From Thermoleophilia bacterium (GTDB taxonomy: Bacteria; Actinomycetota; Thermoleophilia; Gaiellales; Gaiellaceae): 12,985 bases of DNA. The DNA is taken from positions 1-12,985 of the forward strand of contig JAOUEK010000013.1 of assembly GCA_029858755.1 (NCBI GenBank). Direction: 5' to 3'. The translations under genes were made by a program, and so were the position numbers. Positions 6,959 to 12,985 of the stretch are shown one piece after another. Every line of letters begins with the position of its first letter. Position 1 is the stretch's first letter. The notes beneath the pieces are model-generated. The model was not told the DNA's origin. It saw only the letters and a program-made list of their open reading frames with translations, and did no database searches.

Positions 6959-6964
6959 CGGAGG
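6959..6964 (+). promoter_or_regulatory. Shine-Dalgarno sequence CGGAGG deciding the MATE start
   Basis: CGGAGG ends 5 nt before ATG 6970. It is one of the few clear ribosome binding sites in the window, and it favours ATG 6970 over the upstream TTG 6841. Its presence implies a leadered transcript, unlike the neighbouring genes. Confidence 0.6.
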
Positions 6965-6969
6965 CCTCG

Positions 6970-8298
6970 ATGACACAGCGCGCCTCCCGATCCCGCCCGG
7001 CGCTCCGCTCGCGGTACGACCGCGACATCCTCCGCCTGGCCGTCCCCGCACTGGGCGCGCTCGCCGCGGAGCCGTTGTACATCCTGGTCGACACCGCGAT
7101 CGTCGGCCACCTCGGCCGAGCCGAGCTGGCTGCGCTCGGCGCCGCCGCGACGGTGCTCACCGTGCTCGCGCTGTTCAACTTCCTCCAGTACGGGACGACC
7201 GCCCAGGTCTCCCGCGCCACGGGGGCGGGCGACGACGAGACCGCAGCGCGCATGGGGGCGCAGGCGCTCTGGCTGTCGCTCGCGGTGGGTGTCCTGCTCA
7301 CGGCGCTCCTGATCGCGCTCGCCGCCCCGATCGTCGCCGCGCTGGGTGTCGAGGGTCGCGCCGCCGACCTCGCCGTCACGTACCTGCGTATCGTCTCGCT
7401 CGGGCTGCCGTCGGCGTTCCTCGCGCTCGGCGGCCAGGGGTTCCTGCGCGGGGTGTCCGACCTGCGCACGCCGCTCGTGATCGTGATCGCCGGGAACGCG
7501 GTCAACGTGGTGCTCGAGGTGCTCTTCGTCTACGGCTTCGGCTGGGGCATCCGGGGCTCGGCGTGGGGGACGGCGATCGCCCAGACGGCGATGGGCGGGC
7601 TCTTCGTGTGGGCGATCCTGCGGCGCGTCGGCCCGGGCCGCACGGCTTTCGTGCCTTCCCTCGCCCGGCGGCTGCTCCGCCTGGGCACGTTCATCTTCGT
7701 GCGGACGGCGTCCCTGCTCGCATCGTTCGTGCTCGCCGGCGCCGTCGTCGCCCGCTTCGGGGACGCGCCGCTCGGCGCGCACCAGATCGGGTTCCAGCTC
7801 TGGATCTTCCTCGCCCTCGTGCTCGACTCGATCGCGATCGCCGGGCAGATCATCGTCGGACGCGAGCTTGGCGCCGGGCGACCCGAGGACGCGTACCGGG
7901 CGAGCGTCCGCATGATCCAGCTCTCGGTCGCGACCGGCGCCGGGTTCACCCTGCTGCTGCTCGCCCTCGGCAGCGTGCTCCCCCGTGTCTTCTCGTCTGA
8001 CGCCGCCGTGCTGGAGCAATGTCGGGAGCTGTGGCCGGTGTTTGCGTTGATGCAGCCCCTGAACGGCGCCGTGTTCGCGCTCGACGGGATCCTGATCGGC
8101 GCGAGCGACGGGCCGTTCATCGCCCTGTCGATGGTCGGTGCGTTCGTCGTCACCGCCACGCTGCTCGTCATCGTGCTCGTCGGCGACCGGGGCGTGAGGG
8201 GAGTGTGGCTCGCACTCGCGGTGCTCGTCGTCGTGCGCCTGCTGGCGATGGGCGCCCGCTTCCGCCGCCGGCGCTGGCTCGTCACGGGCTTCGCGTAG
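6970..8298 (+). CDS. MATE-family multidrug/toxin efflux transporter
   Basis: A 442-residue integral membrane protein with about 12 hydrophobic helices, the normal size for MATE exporters, which use H+ or Na+ gradients to expel cationic drugs or metabolites. The N-terminal motif RDILRLAVPALGALAAEPLYILVDTAIVGHLG (split here by function: helix 1 then the VDTAIVGHLG loop) is characteristic of the DinF-like branch. Further family features are the QGFLRGVSDLRTP stretch and NVVLEVLFVYGFGWGIRGSAWGT in the first half, and GAHQIGFQLWIF, the second-half counterpart, followed by AGQIIVGRELGAG. The late FALDGILIGASD segment also fits DinF-type proteins. ATG 6970 has a good Shine-Dalgarno. The TTG 6841 extension would add 43 residues of low-complexity sequence. 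The substrate cannot be predicted. No regulator gene is adjacent. Confidence 0.92.
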   Translation: MTQRASRSRPALRSRYDRDILRLAVPALGALAAEPLYILVDTAIVGHLGRAELAALGAAATVLTVLALFNFLQYGTTAQVSRATGAGDDETAARMGAQALWLSLAVGVLLTALLIALAAPIVAALGVEGRAADLAVTYLRIVSLGLPSAFLALGGQGFLRGVSDLRTPLVIVIAGNAVNVVLEVLFVYGFGWGIRGSAWGTAIAQTAMGGLFVWAILRRVGPGRTAFVPSLARRLLRLGTFIFVRTASLLASFVLAGAVVARFGDAPLGAHQIGFQLWIFLALVLDSIAIAGQIIVGRELGAGRPEDAYRASVRMIQLSVATGAGFTLLLLALGSVLPRVFSSDAAVLEQCRELWPVFALMQPLNGAVFALDGILIGASDGPFIALSMVGAFVVTATLLVIVLVGDRGVRGVWLALAVLVVVRLLAMGARFRRRRWLVTGFA

Positions 8299-8331
8299 CG
8301 GAGCAGGCTCGCGACGCGGGCCGGCTCGGGC

Positions 8332-8337
8332 TACGCT
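8332..8337 (+). promoter_or_regulatory. -10 box TACGCT of the DUF2237 gene (leaderless)
   Basis: TACGCT lies in the 46-nt gap after the MATE stop and ends 7 nt before GTG 8345. It indicates that the DUF2237 gene has its own promoter and need not be read from the MATE transcript. Confidence 0.55.
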
Positions 8338-8344
8338 CGGCTGC

Positions 8345-8731
8345 GTGGGTGACGGCATCGAGGCGGGGCAGAACGTGATCGGCGGGGAGCTGGAGCCGTG
8401 TGGACGCGATCCCGTGACGGGCTTCTACCGCGACGGCACGTGCCGCACCGGTCAGCAGGACGTCGGTGTCCACGTCGTCTGCGCCGAGATGACGGAGGCG
8501 TTCCTCGCCTTCAGCGCCTCGGTCGGCAACGACCTCTCCACGCCGCGGCCCGAGTGGGGCTTCCCGGGGCTGCGCCCGGGCGACCGCTGGTGCGTCTGCG
8601 CCGATCGCTGGCGCGAGGCGTTCGAGGCCGACGTTGCGCCCCCGGTCGTGCTCGCCGCGACGCACGCGTCAGCGCTCGAGTTCGCGGCCCTCGGCGACCT
8701 GCGTGCCCACGCAGTCGACGGCGCCGCCTGA
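8345..8731 (+). CDS. DUF2237 family protein (function unknown)
   Basis: A 128-residue protein matching the DUF2237 family along its whole length: NVIGGELEPCGRDPVTGFYRDGTCRTG (two blocks around residues 10-36), DVGVHVVCAEMTEAFLAFS (39-57), GNDLSTPRPEWGFPGLRPGDRWCVC (61-85), and APPVVLAATHASALE (98-112). Five cysteines (C19, C33, C46, C83, C85) all fall in these conserved blocks and include a CxC pair, suggesting metal binding or redox chemistry; no activity is established for the family that I know of. There is no signal peptide or membrane segment. GTG 8345 is fixed by the TACGCT box. It follows the MATE gene but with its own promoter, so a functional link is not implied. Confidence 0.85.
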   Translation: MGDGIEAGQNVIGGELEPCGRDPVTGFYRDGTCRTGQQDVGVHVVCAEMTEAFLAFSASVGNDLSTPRPEWGFPGLRPGDRWCVCADRWREAFEADVAPPVVLAATHASALEFAALGDLRAHAVDGAA

Positions 8732-8757
8732 CCGCGGCCCTTCGCTCAGGCCGCCGT
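8718..8757. terminator. Hairpin joining the stops of convergent DUF2237 and GNAT genes
   Basis: ACGGCG (8718-8723) plus GCCTGA (8726-8731) pair with TCAGGC (8746-8751) plus CGCCGT (8752-8757). This gives a 12-bp stem with a 2-nt bulge. The 14-nt loop is exactly the gap between the two stop codons, which pair with each other. There is no T-tract; a bidirectional terminator is inferred from position. Confidence 0.5.
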
Positions 8758-9504
8758 GCCGACCCAGTTGGCGGTGACCCCGACCTCCTCGAAGCCCGCC
8801 CGCAGGATGTTCCTGTACGAGTTCGAGGGGAGATCGTCGCGCCGCTCGCCCGTCTCCGTGATCACCAGGTCGCAGCGTGCCGTGGCGGCCCGGCGGATCC
8901 GCTCGGCGAGGAGCGCGCTCTGGGCGCCCTTGCCGCGGTGTGCCGGCAGGGTGGCGGCAAAGCCGAGGTAGCCGACGCCGTCCGCCACGAAGAGCGCCGC
9001 GGCGCCGGCCGGCTCGCCGCCGTCGACGGCGAGCAGGCAGCCCCAGCCGGCCGTGTCGGGCGTGCCGGCGAGGCGCCGCTCGACCTCCTCCGGCAGGTCG
9101 TAGCCCTGCCGCACGATGCGGGCGAAAGCGGCCCGCTGCCGCGGGCTCTCGACGTCGACCAGCTCGAGCACGGTCTCCACCGCGGGCGCCGCCTCGACGC
9201 CGCGGCGGAACGCCATCCAGCCCCATCCCGGCTCGAGCCCGCGCGCCGAGAGCCACGGCGCGAGCTCGGACGGCTCCGCGTCGGGGGCGACGGCGACGTA
9301 GAAGCGCGTGCCGGAGGGCACGACCGACAGGGCCGCGTCCAACTGCTCCTCGGTCGCCGGGCCGCTGCTGCCGAGGCCGACGACCCGGTTCAGCATCGGC
9401 GAGCCGGGTGCCTCCGGGACGAGAAGGACGACGGCGCCGGGAACCTCGACCACGTCCGAGACACCCCGGTACGCATCGAGCATCACGCGCTCCTCGCGGG
9501 TCAC
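8746..9504 (-). CDS. GNAT-family N-acetyltransferase
   Basis: A 252-residue protein of the Gcn5-related acetyltransferase fold, transferring an acetyl group from acetyl-CoA to an unknown amine. The recognisable GNAT domain occupies about residues 110-252: LELVDVES at the start, VGYLGFAATLPAHRGKGAQSAL around 177-198 with the acetyl-CoA pyrophosphate loop HRGKGA at 189-194, and the late SNSYRNILRAGF at 227-238, typical of motif B. Residues 1-105 form a separate half (PGAVVLLVPEAPGSPMLNRVVGLG...ELAPWLSARGL), as in actinobacterial two-part GNATs. GTG 9504 is chosen because TACCCT ends 6 nt upstream; the frame stays open to 9546, but that part reaches into the GTGTCAG hairpin. It is cytoplasmic and probably monocistronic. 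Confidence 0.87.
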   Translation of the reverse strand: MTREERVMLDAYRGVSDVVEVPGAVVLLVPEAPGSPMLNRVVGLGSSGPATEEQLDAALSVVPSGTRFYVAVAPDAEPSELAPWLSARGLEPGWGWMAFRRGVEAAPAVETVLELVDVESPRQRAAFARIVRQGYDLPEEVERRLAGTPDTAGWGCLLAVDGGEPAGAAALFVADGVGYLGFAATLPAHRGKGAQSALLAERIRRAATARCDLVITETGERRDDLPSNSYRNILRAGFEEVGVTANWVGTAA

Positions 9505-9510
9505 GGCGGG

Positions 9511-9516
9511 AGGGTA
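9511..9516 (-). promoter_or_regulatory. -10 box TACCCT of the GNAT gene (leaderless)
   Basis: On the minus strand TACCCT matches TANNNT and ends 6 nt before GTG 9504. It fixes the start inside a longer open frame and is not preceded by a recognisable -35 element. Confidence 0.55.
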
Positions 9517-9532
9517 GACGACCCTGGGGGCA

Positions 9533-9568
9533 GGTGTCAGACACACCGATGGCGCAGTGTCCGACGCC
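9533..9568. repeat. GTGTCAG hairpin A (REP-like element), 3' of the MFS gene
   Basis: Arms GGTGTCAGACAC (9533-9544) and GTGTCCGACGCC (9557-9568) pair over 12 bp with one wobble and one mismatch; the loop is 12 nt. The hairpin lies 15 nt beyond the MFS stop on the minus strand and upstream of the GNAT promoter. It may act as a terminator or mRNA-stabilising element. GGTGTCAG cores are common in REP elements associated with REP transposases, from family knowledge; no such transposase is in the window. Confidence 0.5.
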
Positions 9569-9583
9569 GGTCGCGGCCGTTGG

Positions 9584-10798
9584 CTATCCCAGGTCGGGCC
9601 GGGGCAGCTGCCTGACGCTGCCAGACGCGAGCTGGGCCGTGATCGCGACGGCGACGATCGCGGCGCACGCCCACAGCGTCGCCGTGATCCCGATCGCGGC
9701 GCTCACGGGGCCGACGACCGCGAACGCCGCCGGCATCAGCACCAGCGACCCGAGTGCGTCCCAGGCGTACACGCGTGAGAGCACCGCGTTGGGCACGTGC
9801 CCCTGGAGGCTCGTGTCCCAGAACACCGAGAACAGCTCGATCGCGATCCCGCCCCCGACCATCGAGGCCGCCAGTGCCGGCCACGGCGCCTCGAGCGCGA
9901 GCAGCGCCAGTGGTGGCACCACGAGCAGCATCACGGCCACGCCGCTGCGCAGCGGTCGCGAGGGACGGTAGCGGAGCGCGAGCAGCCCGCCGAGCACGAG
10001 GCCGACGCCCTGTCCCGCGAGCGCGAGGCCCCACACCGACGCGCCTCCGAGCGCCTCCTTGGCGACGATCGGACCGAGCACCTGGGTCGCCGCGGACGAG
10101 GCGCCGTTGGAGAACGCGAACCCGATCACGACCACCCACAGCCAGGTCCGGGCGCGGAACTCGTCCCAGCCGTCCCGGAGCTCCATGACGAAGCTCGTCG
10201 CCGCGTCGCGCGCGGGCGCCGCCACCCGCATCGGGAGGAGGATCGCCGCGGCCGCGAGGTAGGTCAGCGCGTCGAAGCCGATCGCCCACCCCGGGCCTGC
10301 CGCCGCGACGACGATCCCGCCGAGCGCGGCCCCGCCGATCGTGGTCACGTTGAGGGTCAAGCGCAGCAGGACGTTCGCCGGCTGCAGCATGGCGCGGGGC
10401 ACGAGCTGCGGCACGATCCCCTGCTGCGCAGGGAAGAAGAAGGAGCTCGCCACCGCCCGGACGACTGCGATCACCGCCAGGTGCCAGATCTCCGCGCGCC
10501 CCGTGAGCAGGAGCACCGCTGCGGCGCCCTGCGCGAGCCCGGAGAGGGCGTTCGACGAGACCATGATCAGGTGCCGCGGCAGCCGGTCGGCGACGACGCC
10601 ACCGATCAGCAGGAACAGGAGCTGAGGGAGGATCGCGACCGTGAGCACGATGCCGAGGTCGGTCGCCGATCCGCCGAGCTCGAGCACGGCGAAGGCGAGC
10701 GCAACCGGCGCCATCGCGCTGCCCGCGAAGGAGACGGCGCGTCCGAGGAAGAGCAGCCTGAAGTCGCGATGCGCGAGCGGTGCGAGCGCGCTACGCAC
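9584..10798 (-). CDS. MFS transporter (EntS/MFS_3-like exporter)
   Basis: A 404-residue major facilitator protein with about 12 hydrophobic segments in the cytoplasmic membrane. The N-terminus LAHRDFRLLFLGRAVSFAGSAMAPVALAF (first helix) and the motif-A loop GGVVADRLPRH at residues 66-76 are typical of the EntS/MFS_3 branch of drug and siderophore exporters. FFFPAQQGIVPQLVP (about 115-130) and the later LQGHVPNAVLSRVYAWDALGS are also hallmarks of that branch. GTG 10798 lies 8 nt inside the end of the upstream MBL-fold gene (overlap 10791-10798), so the two are co-transcribed and probably translationally coupled. That pairing hints at export of a product or toxic compound handled by the hydrolase, but no substrate can be named. 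The transcript ends at hairpin A. Confidence 0.9.
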   Translation of the reverse strand: MRSALAPLAHRDFRLLFLGRAVSFAGSAMAPVALAFAVLELGGSATDLGIVLTVAILPQLLFLLIGGVVADRLPRHLIMVSSNALSGLAQGAAAVLLLTGRAEIWHLAVIAVVRAVASSFFFPAQQGIVPQLVPRAMLQPANVLLRLTLNVTTIGGAALGGIVVAAAGPGWAIGFDALTYLAAAAILLPMRVAAPARDAATSFVMELRDGWDEFRARTWLWVVVIGFAFSNGASSAATQVLGPIVAKEALGGASVWGLALAGQGVGLVLGGLLALRYRPSRPLRSGVAVMLLVVPPLALLALEAPWPALAASMVGGGIAIELFSVFWDTSLQGHVPNAVLSRVYAWDALGSLVLMPAAFAVVGPVSAAIGITATLWACAAIVAVAITAQLASGSVRQLPRPDLG

Positions 10799-11660
10799 CG
10801 GCCGGCGCTTCGCGGCGCTTGCGCCAGTAGCGCTCGAGGCCCCGGTAGCCGTGCCACGCCGGGACGACCGTGAGGTAGTGGTCGACGTCGTCCGGATCGC
10901 TCGCGGCGACGTCGGCTCGCACAGCGGTCGAGAAGGTCTCCTCGTCCATGCCGTGGCCGACCCACTCCGACCAGCGGTGCAGCGTCTCCCGGAGCCGGGC
11001 CAGGTGGTCTTCGACGTCCTCGAACATCCCGAAGTGCACGCAGGCGAGGCGGGCCGGGGCTCGCTGCTCGGCCGCCTGGATCGTCAGCTCCCACGCCTCC
11101 AGGTCGACGTCGGGCGGAGGCAACGGCGGCAGCACGAAGCGAGACGGCGCCAGCCGCACGCCTGCCGCGTCGCCGGAGTACAGCGTGCCCTCGGCGTCGA
11201 GGTAGGAGACGTGGTGCCGCGCGTGCCCCGGGGTGGGGAAGCACTCGAGCCCGAGCACTCGCTCCCCGACGATCTCGACGTTCGCCGCCGGCACGGGCGT
11301 GAGCTCCCCCCACAGCGTGTCGAAGGAGTCGCCGTAGAGCCGCCGCGCACTCGCCTCGAGCTTCGTCGGGTCGATCAGGTGCGGGGCCCCGATCTCGGAC
11401 ACGTGTACCCGGATTCGCGGCTGCTCGCGCACGATCGCGCCCGCAGCCCCGGCGTGGTCGAGGTGGATGTGCGAGAGGAGCAGATGATCGAGGTCGTCCA
11501 GCCCCACGCCGTGCTCCGCGAGCCCGGCGCGCAGCCCGTCCAGGGAGACGCTGGGGCCGGTGTCGAACAGCGCCAGCCCCTCCTCGGTCTCGAGCAGGTA
11601 CGTGCCGACGCACCGCTCGAGGCCGAGGTGATGCACGTCGATGGGGCCCGCTCTCAGCAC
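10791..11660 (-). CDS. Metallo-beta-lactamase-fold hydrolase
   Basis: A 289-residue MBL-superfamily hydrolase of the glyoxalase II/lactonase-like type, binding two metals. It has the full ligand set: HIHLDH at residues 64-69, H146 in PTPGHARHH, D164 in YSGDAAG and H209 in CVHFG. The N-terminal GTYLLETEEGLALFDTGPS strands also fit the family. The C-terminal ~75 residues (about 212-289) form a helical extension ending in a basic, aromatic stretch (WHGYRGLERYWRKRR). No signal peptide is seen, so it is cytoplasmic. GTG 11660 is the longest start; GTG 11636 (just before HHLGLER) is possible. No TANNNT box precedes either, so the gene may be read from the metB transcript past the hairpin at 11691-11736. 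Its 3' end overlaps the MFS gene. Substrate class is open: thioester, lactone and other esters are all handled by relatives. Confidence 0.88.
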   Translation of the reverse strand: MLRAGPIDVHHLGLERCVGTYLLETEEGLALFDTGPSVSLDGLRAGLAEHGVGLDDLDHLLLSHIHLDHAGAAGAIVREQPRIRVHVSEIGAPHLIDPTKLEASARRLYGDSFDTLWGELTPVPAANVEIVGERVLGLECFPTPGHARHHVSYLDAEGTLYSGDAAGVRLAPSRFVLPPLPPPDVDLEAWELTIQAAEQRAPARLACVHFGMFEDVEDHLARLRETLHRWSEWVGHGMDEETFSTAVRADVAASDPDDVDHYLTVVPAWHGYRGLERYWRKRREAPAGA

Positions 11661-11690
11661 TCCGCGAGCCCCACGGACGTCCCTGCGAGT

Positions 11691-11736
11691 GTCAGGTCTT
11701 GCATTCGCACACGGGTGTCGGCGCGCACGACCTGAC
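11691..11736. repeat. GTGTCAG hairpin B (REP-like element), 3' of metB
   Basis: GTCAGGTC (11691-11698) and GACCTGAC (11729-11736) form a perfect 8-bp inverted repeat with a 30-nt loop containing ACAC/GTGT. The arm is preceded by GT, giving GTGTCAG as in hairpin A. It starts 18 nt beyond the metB stop on the minus strand and fills much of the 94-nt gap before the MBL gene. It may terminate metB transcription. Confidence 0.5.
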
Positions 11737-11754
11737 CCTGGCCCCTGTTCTGCC

Positions 11755-12900
11755 TCACGCGCCCGCGGGGACCGCCGCGAGCGCCTGCTCGAGGTCGGCG
11801 ACGAGGTCGTCGGCGGCCTCGATGCCGACCGAGAGCCTGATCAGGTTGCGGGGCGCAGCGAACGGGGCGGTGGCGGTGGAGGCGTGGGTCATGCGGTACG
11901 GGTGCTCGATCAGGCTCTCCACTCCGCCGAGCGACTCGGCGAGCGTCCACACCGCCGGCCGCGCGACGAGCTCGACCGCTGCCTCCTCGCTCTCGACGAG
12001 GAAGGAGACCATGCCGCCGAAGTCGCCCATCTGGCGTGCGGCGATCTCGTGCCCCGGGTGCTCGGGAAGGCCGGGATAGAGGACACGCTCGACGCGGGGG
12101 TGACCCTGGAGGAAGGAGACCACGGCGCGCGCGTTCTCGCAGTGTCGTTGCATGCGCACCGCCAGCGTCTTCAGCCCACGCAGCACGAGCCAGGCGTCGA
12201 AGGGGCCGGGGACGGCGCCGAGGGACTTCTGCAGGAAGCGGAGCCGCTCCGACACGGTCGGGTCGTTCGTGCCGGCGAACCCGCCCACGACGTCGGAGTG
12301 GCCGCCGAGGTACTTCGTCGTGGAGTGCAGCACGACGTCGGCCCCCAGCTCGAGCGGCCGCTGCAGGTACGGCGAGGCGAACGTGTTGTCGACGACGAGC
12401 AGCGCGCCCGCGGCGTGCGCCGCCTGGGCTGCCGCCCTGATGTCGACGATGTTGAGCAAGGGGTTCGTCGGCGACTCGATCCAGACGAGGCGGGTGCGGT
12501 CGTCGAGGTGGTCGGCAAGACCGGTGGAGATCTCCTCGGGCGTGAGGTACGAGAAGGCGTACCCCTTGGGCTCGTAGACCTGCGAGAACATGCGGTAGAC
12601 GCCGCCGTAGACGTCGTTCACGCAGACGACGCGCTGCCCGGGATCGACCAGGTGCATCAGCGTGGTGGTGGCGCCGAGGCCGGACGAGAACGCGTGCCCG
12701 TAATCGGCCGACTCCAGCGAGGCGAGGCACTCCTCCAACGCCGTGCGGGTCGGGTTGGCCACGCGCGCGTAGTCGTAGCCCTTGTGGACCCCGACCGCCT
12801 CCTGGGCGAACGTCGAGGTCTGGTAGATCGGCGTCGTCACCGAGCCGGTGGCGGCATCGGGCTCCTGCCCTGCATGGATGGCGCGCGTCTCGAACTCCAC
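11755..12900 (-). CDS. metB: Cystathionine gamma-synthase (PLP-dependent transsulfuration enzyme)
   Basis: A 381-residue PLP enzyme of the Cys/Met metabolism family. It condenses an activated homoserine ester with cysteine to form cystathionine for methionine synthesis; some relatives instead act as cystathionine gamma-lyase, and sequence alone does not fully separate them. Seen: TRAIHAGQEPD at 5-15, YDYARVANPTR (42-52, phosphate-binding Tyr/Arg), the PLP-stacking Tyr98 in NDVYGG, D171 in VVDNTFASP, and the Schiff-base Lys196 in HSTTKYLGGHSDVVGG. LRGLKTLAVRMQRH and the C-terminal AESLGGVESLIEHP (substrate carboxylate site) follow. It closely resembles the mycobacterial MetB pattern as I recall it, and is of normal length. 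GTG 12900 is set by TACGAT 7 nt upstream. A 17-nt palindrome lies at the -35 position, so repression or activation of this gene is likely. Confidence 0.92.
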   Translation of the reverse strand: MEFETRAIHAGQEPDAATGSVTTPIYQTSTFAQEAVGVHKGYDYARVANPTRTALEECLASLESADYGHAFSSGLGATTTLMHLVDPGQRVVCVNDVYGGVYRMFSQVYEPKGYAFSYLTPEEISTGLADHLDDRTRLVWIESPTNPLLNIVDIRAAAQAAHAAGALLVVDNTFASPYLQRPLELGADVVLHSTTKYLGGHSDVVGGFAGTNDPTVSERLRFLQKSLGAVPGPFDAWLVLRGLKTLAVRMQRHCENARAVVSFLQGHPRVERVLYPGLPEHPGHEIAARQMGDFGGMVSFLVESEEAAVELVARPAVWTLAESLGGVESLIEHPYRMTHASTATAPFAAPRNLIRLSVGIEAADDLVADLEQALAAVPAGA

Positions 12901-12907
12901 GCACCGG

Positions 12908-12913
12908 ATCGTA
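12908..12913 (-). promoter_or_regulatory. -10 box TACGAT of metB (leaderless)
   Basis: On the minus strand TACGAT matches TANNNT and ends 7 nt before GTG 12900, implying a leaderless metB transcript. This also excludes a 5' S-box or other riboswitch for metB within the message. Confidence 0.6.
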
Positions 12914-12929
12914 TCCGCGTCGGCGCGGG

Positions 12930-12946
12930 TGCTCGAGGCTCGAGCA
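12930..12946. promoter_or_regulatory. Perfect palindrome at the metB promoter (operator candidate)
   Basis: TGCTCGAG-G-CTCGAGCA is a perfect 8-bp inverted repeat around a single G. It covers the position where a -35 box would lie with a 17-nt spacer from TACGAT (12931-12936). A dimeric regulator bound here would control metB. I cannot name the regulator. Confidence 0.5.
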
Positions 12947-12985
12947 ACGACGGTCGGAGGCGAATCGGGCTCCCCCCAGCTGCAC

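Larger units (their letters stand above)
6673..6969. other. Non-coding region of about 300 nt with repeated hairpin-forming motifs
   Basis: Between the SDR stop and the MATE start I find no supported gene on either strand. The region holds two copies of a degenerate ~37-nt motif 86 nt apart, each able to fold, and a third perfect inverted repeat (GACTCAG at 6843-6849 and CTGAGTC at 6863-6869, loop 13 nt). The MATE reading frame stays open back to TTG 6841, but the 6841-6969 part codes a low-complexity Arg/Ser/Glu stretch and is not needed by the family. Confidence 0.6.

Noticed and set aside
6841-6969. Extension of the MATE protein to TTG 6841, and TTGACT at 6841 as a -35 box.
   Set aside because: The extra 43 residues are low-complexity, a Shine-Dalgarno precedes ATG 6970, and no TANNNT box lies at the right distance from TTGACT.
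6931-8358. Long minus-strand frame opposite the MATE gene.
   Set aside because: Composition is Glu/Arg/His/Asp-rich without motifs, a typical antisense shadow of a membrane protein gene.
9505-9546. Extension of the GNAT protein to 9546.
   Set aside because: It would run through the TACCCT box and into hairpin A; GTG 9504 fits the leaderless pattern.
11654-12985. Long minus-strand frame overlapping metB and running to the window edge.
   Set aside because: It is out of frame with the clear MetB motifs and has Arg/Pro-rich shadow composition.
1-12985. tRNA, rRNA, CRISPR arrays, insertion sequences, phage or toxin-antitoxin genes.
   Set aside because: I looked for cloverleaf-like stretches, evenly spaced repeats and transposase or integrase motifs and saw none.

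Overview
The window is very GC-rich and densely coded, with many GTG starts. I infer an actinobacterium-like chromosome, most likely of the Thermoleophilia (Gaiellales or Solirubrobacterales) type, though the sequence does not prove the taxon. Evidence for this is an actinobacterial-style MetB, a polyprenyl-phosphate mannose synthase joined to an upstream membrane segment, and six genes whose start codon lies 6 or 7 nt after a TANNNT box, the layout of leaderless transcription. There are no rRNA, tRNA, CRISPR, insertion-sequence or phage genes. It reads as ordinary chromosomal backbone with some lineage-specific genes.

Layout. 1-954 (+): the C-terminal part of a dolichol/polyprenyl-phosphate mannosyltransferase that runs in from the left edge. 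4614-973 (-): a tight three-gene operon coding a divergent FtsH-like membrane AAA+ zinc protease with two insertions in its ATPase domain, then a single-pass membrane protein of unknown function (GTGA overlap), then a 114-residue HELCH putative zincin. Diverging from it, 4694-5155 (+) is a cyclophilin; a 79-nt shared region carries both promoters. 5848-5204 (-) is a small degenerate GGDEF protein. 5929-6672 (+) is a YdfG-like SDR oxidoreductase. 6673-6969 is non-coding and holds a repeated hairpin-forming motif. 6970-8298 (+) is a MATE exporter and 8345-8731 (+) a DUF2237 protein. The rest is on the minus strand: a GNAT acetyltransferase (9504-8746), an MFS exporter (10798-9584) overlapping the end of a metallo-beta-lactamase-fold hydrolase (11660-10791), and MetB (12900-11755).

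Regulatory architecture. Hairpins without T-tracts sit at all three convergent junctions (961-991, 5176-5192, 8718-8757). Two further hairpins sharing GTGTCAG lie 15-18 nt beyond the stop codons of the MFS and metB genes and may belong to one dispersed repeat family. A perfect 17-nt palindrome occupies the expected -35 position of the metB promoter, and a 7-bp inverted repeat lies just upstream of the ftsH-like -10 box.

The best candidate for an undescribed system is the ftsH-like operon: an AAA+ protease whose insertions lie near the central pore, co-transcribed and apparently translationally coupled with a membrane partner and a second putative metallopeptidase. The remaining genes are familiar housekeeping or accessory functions.
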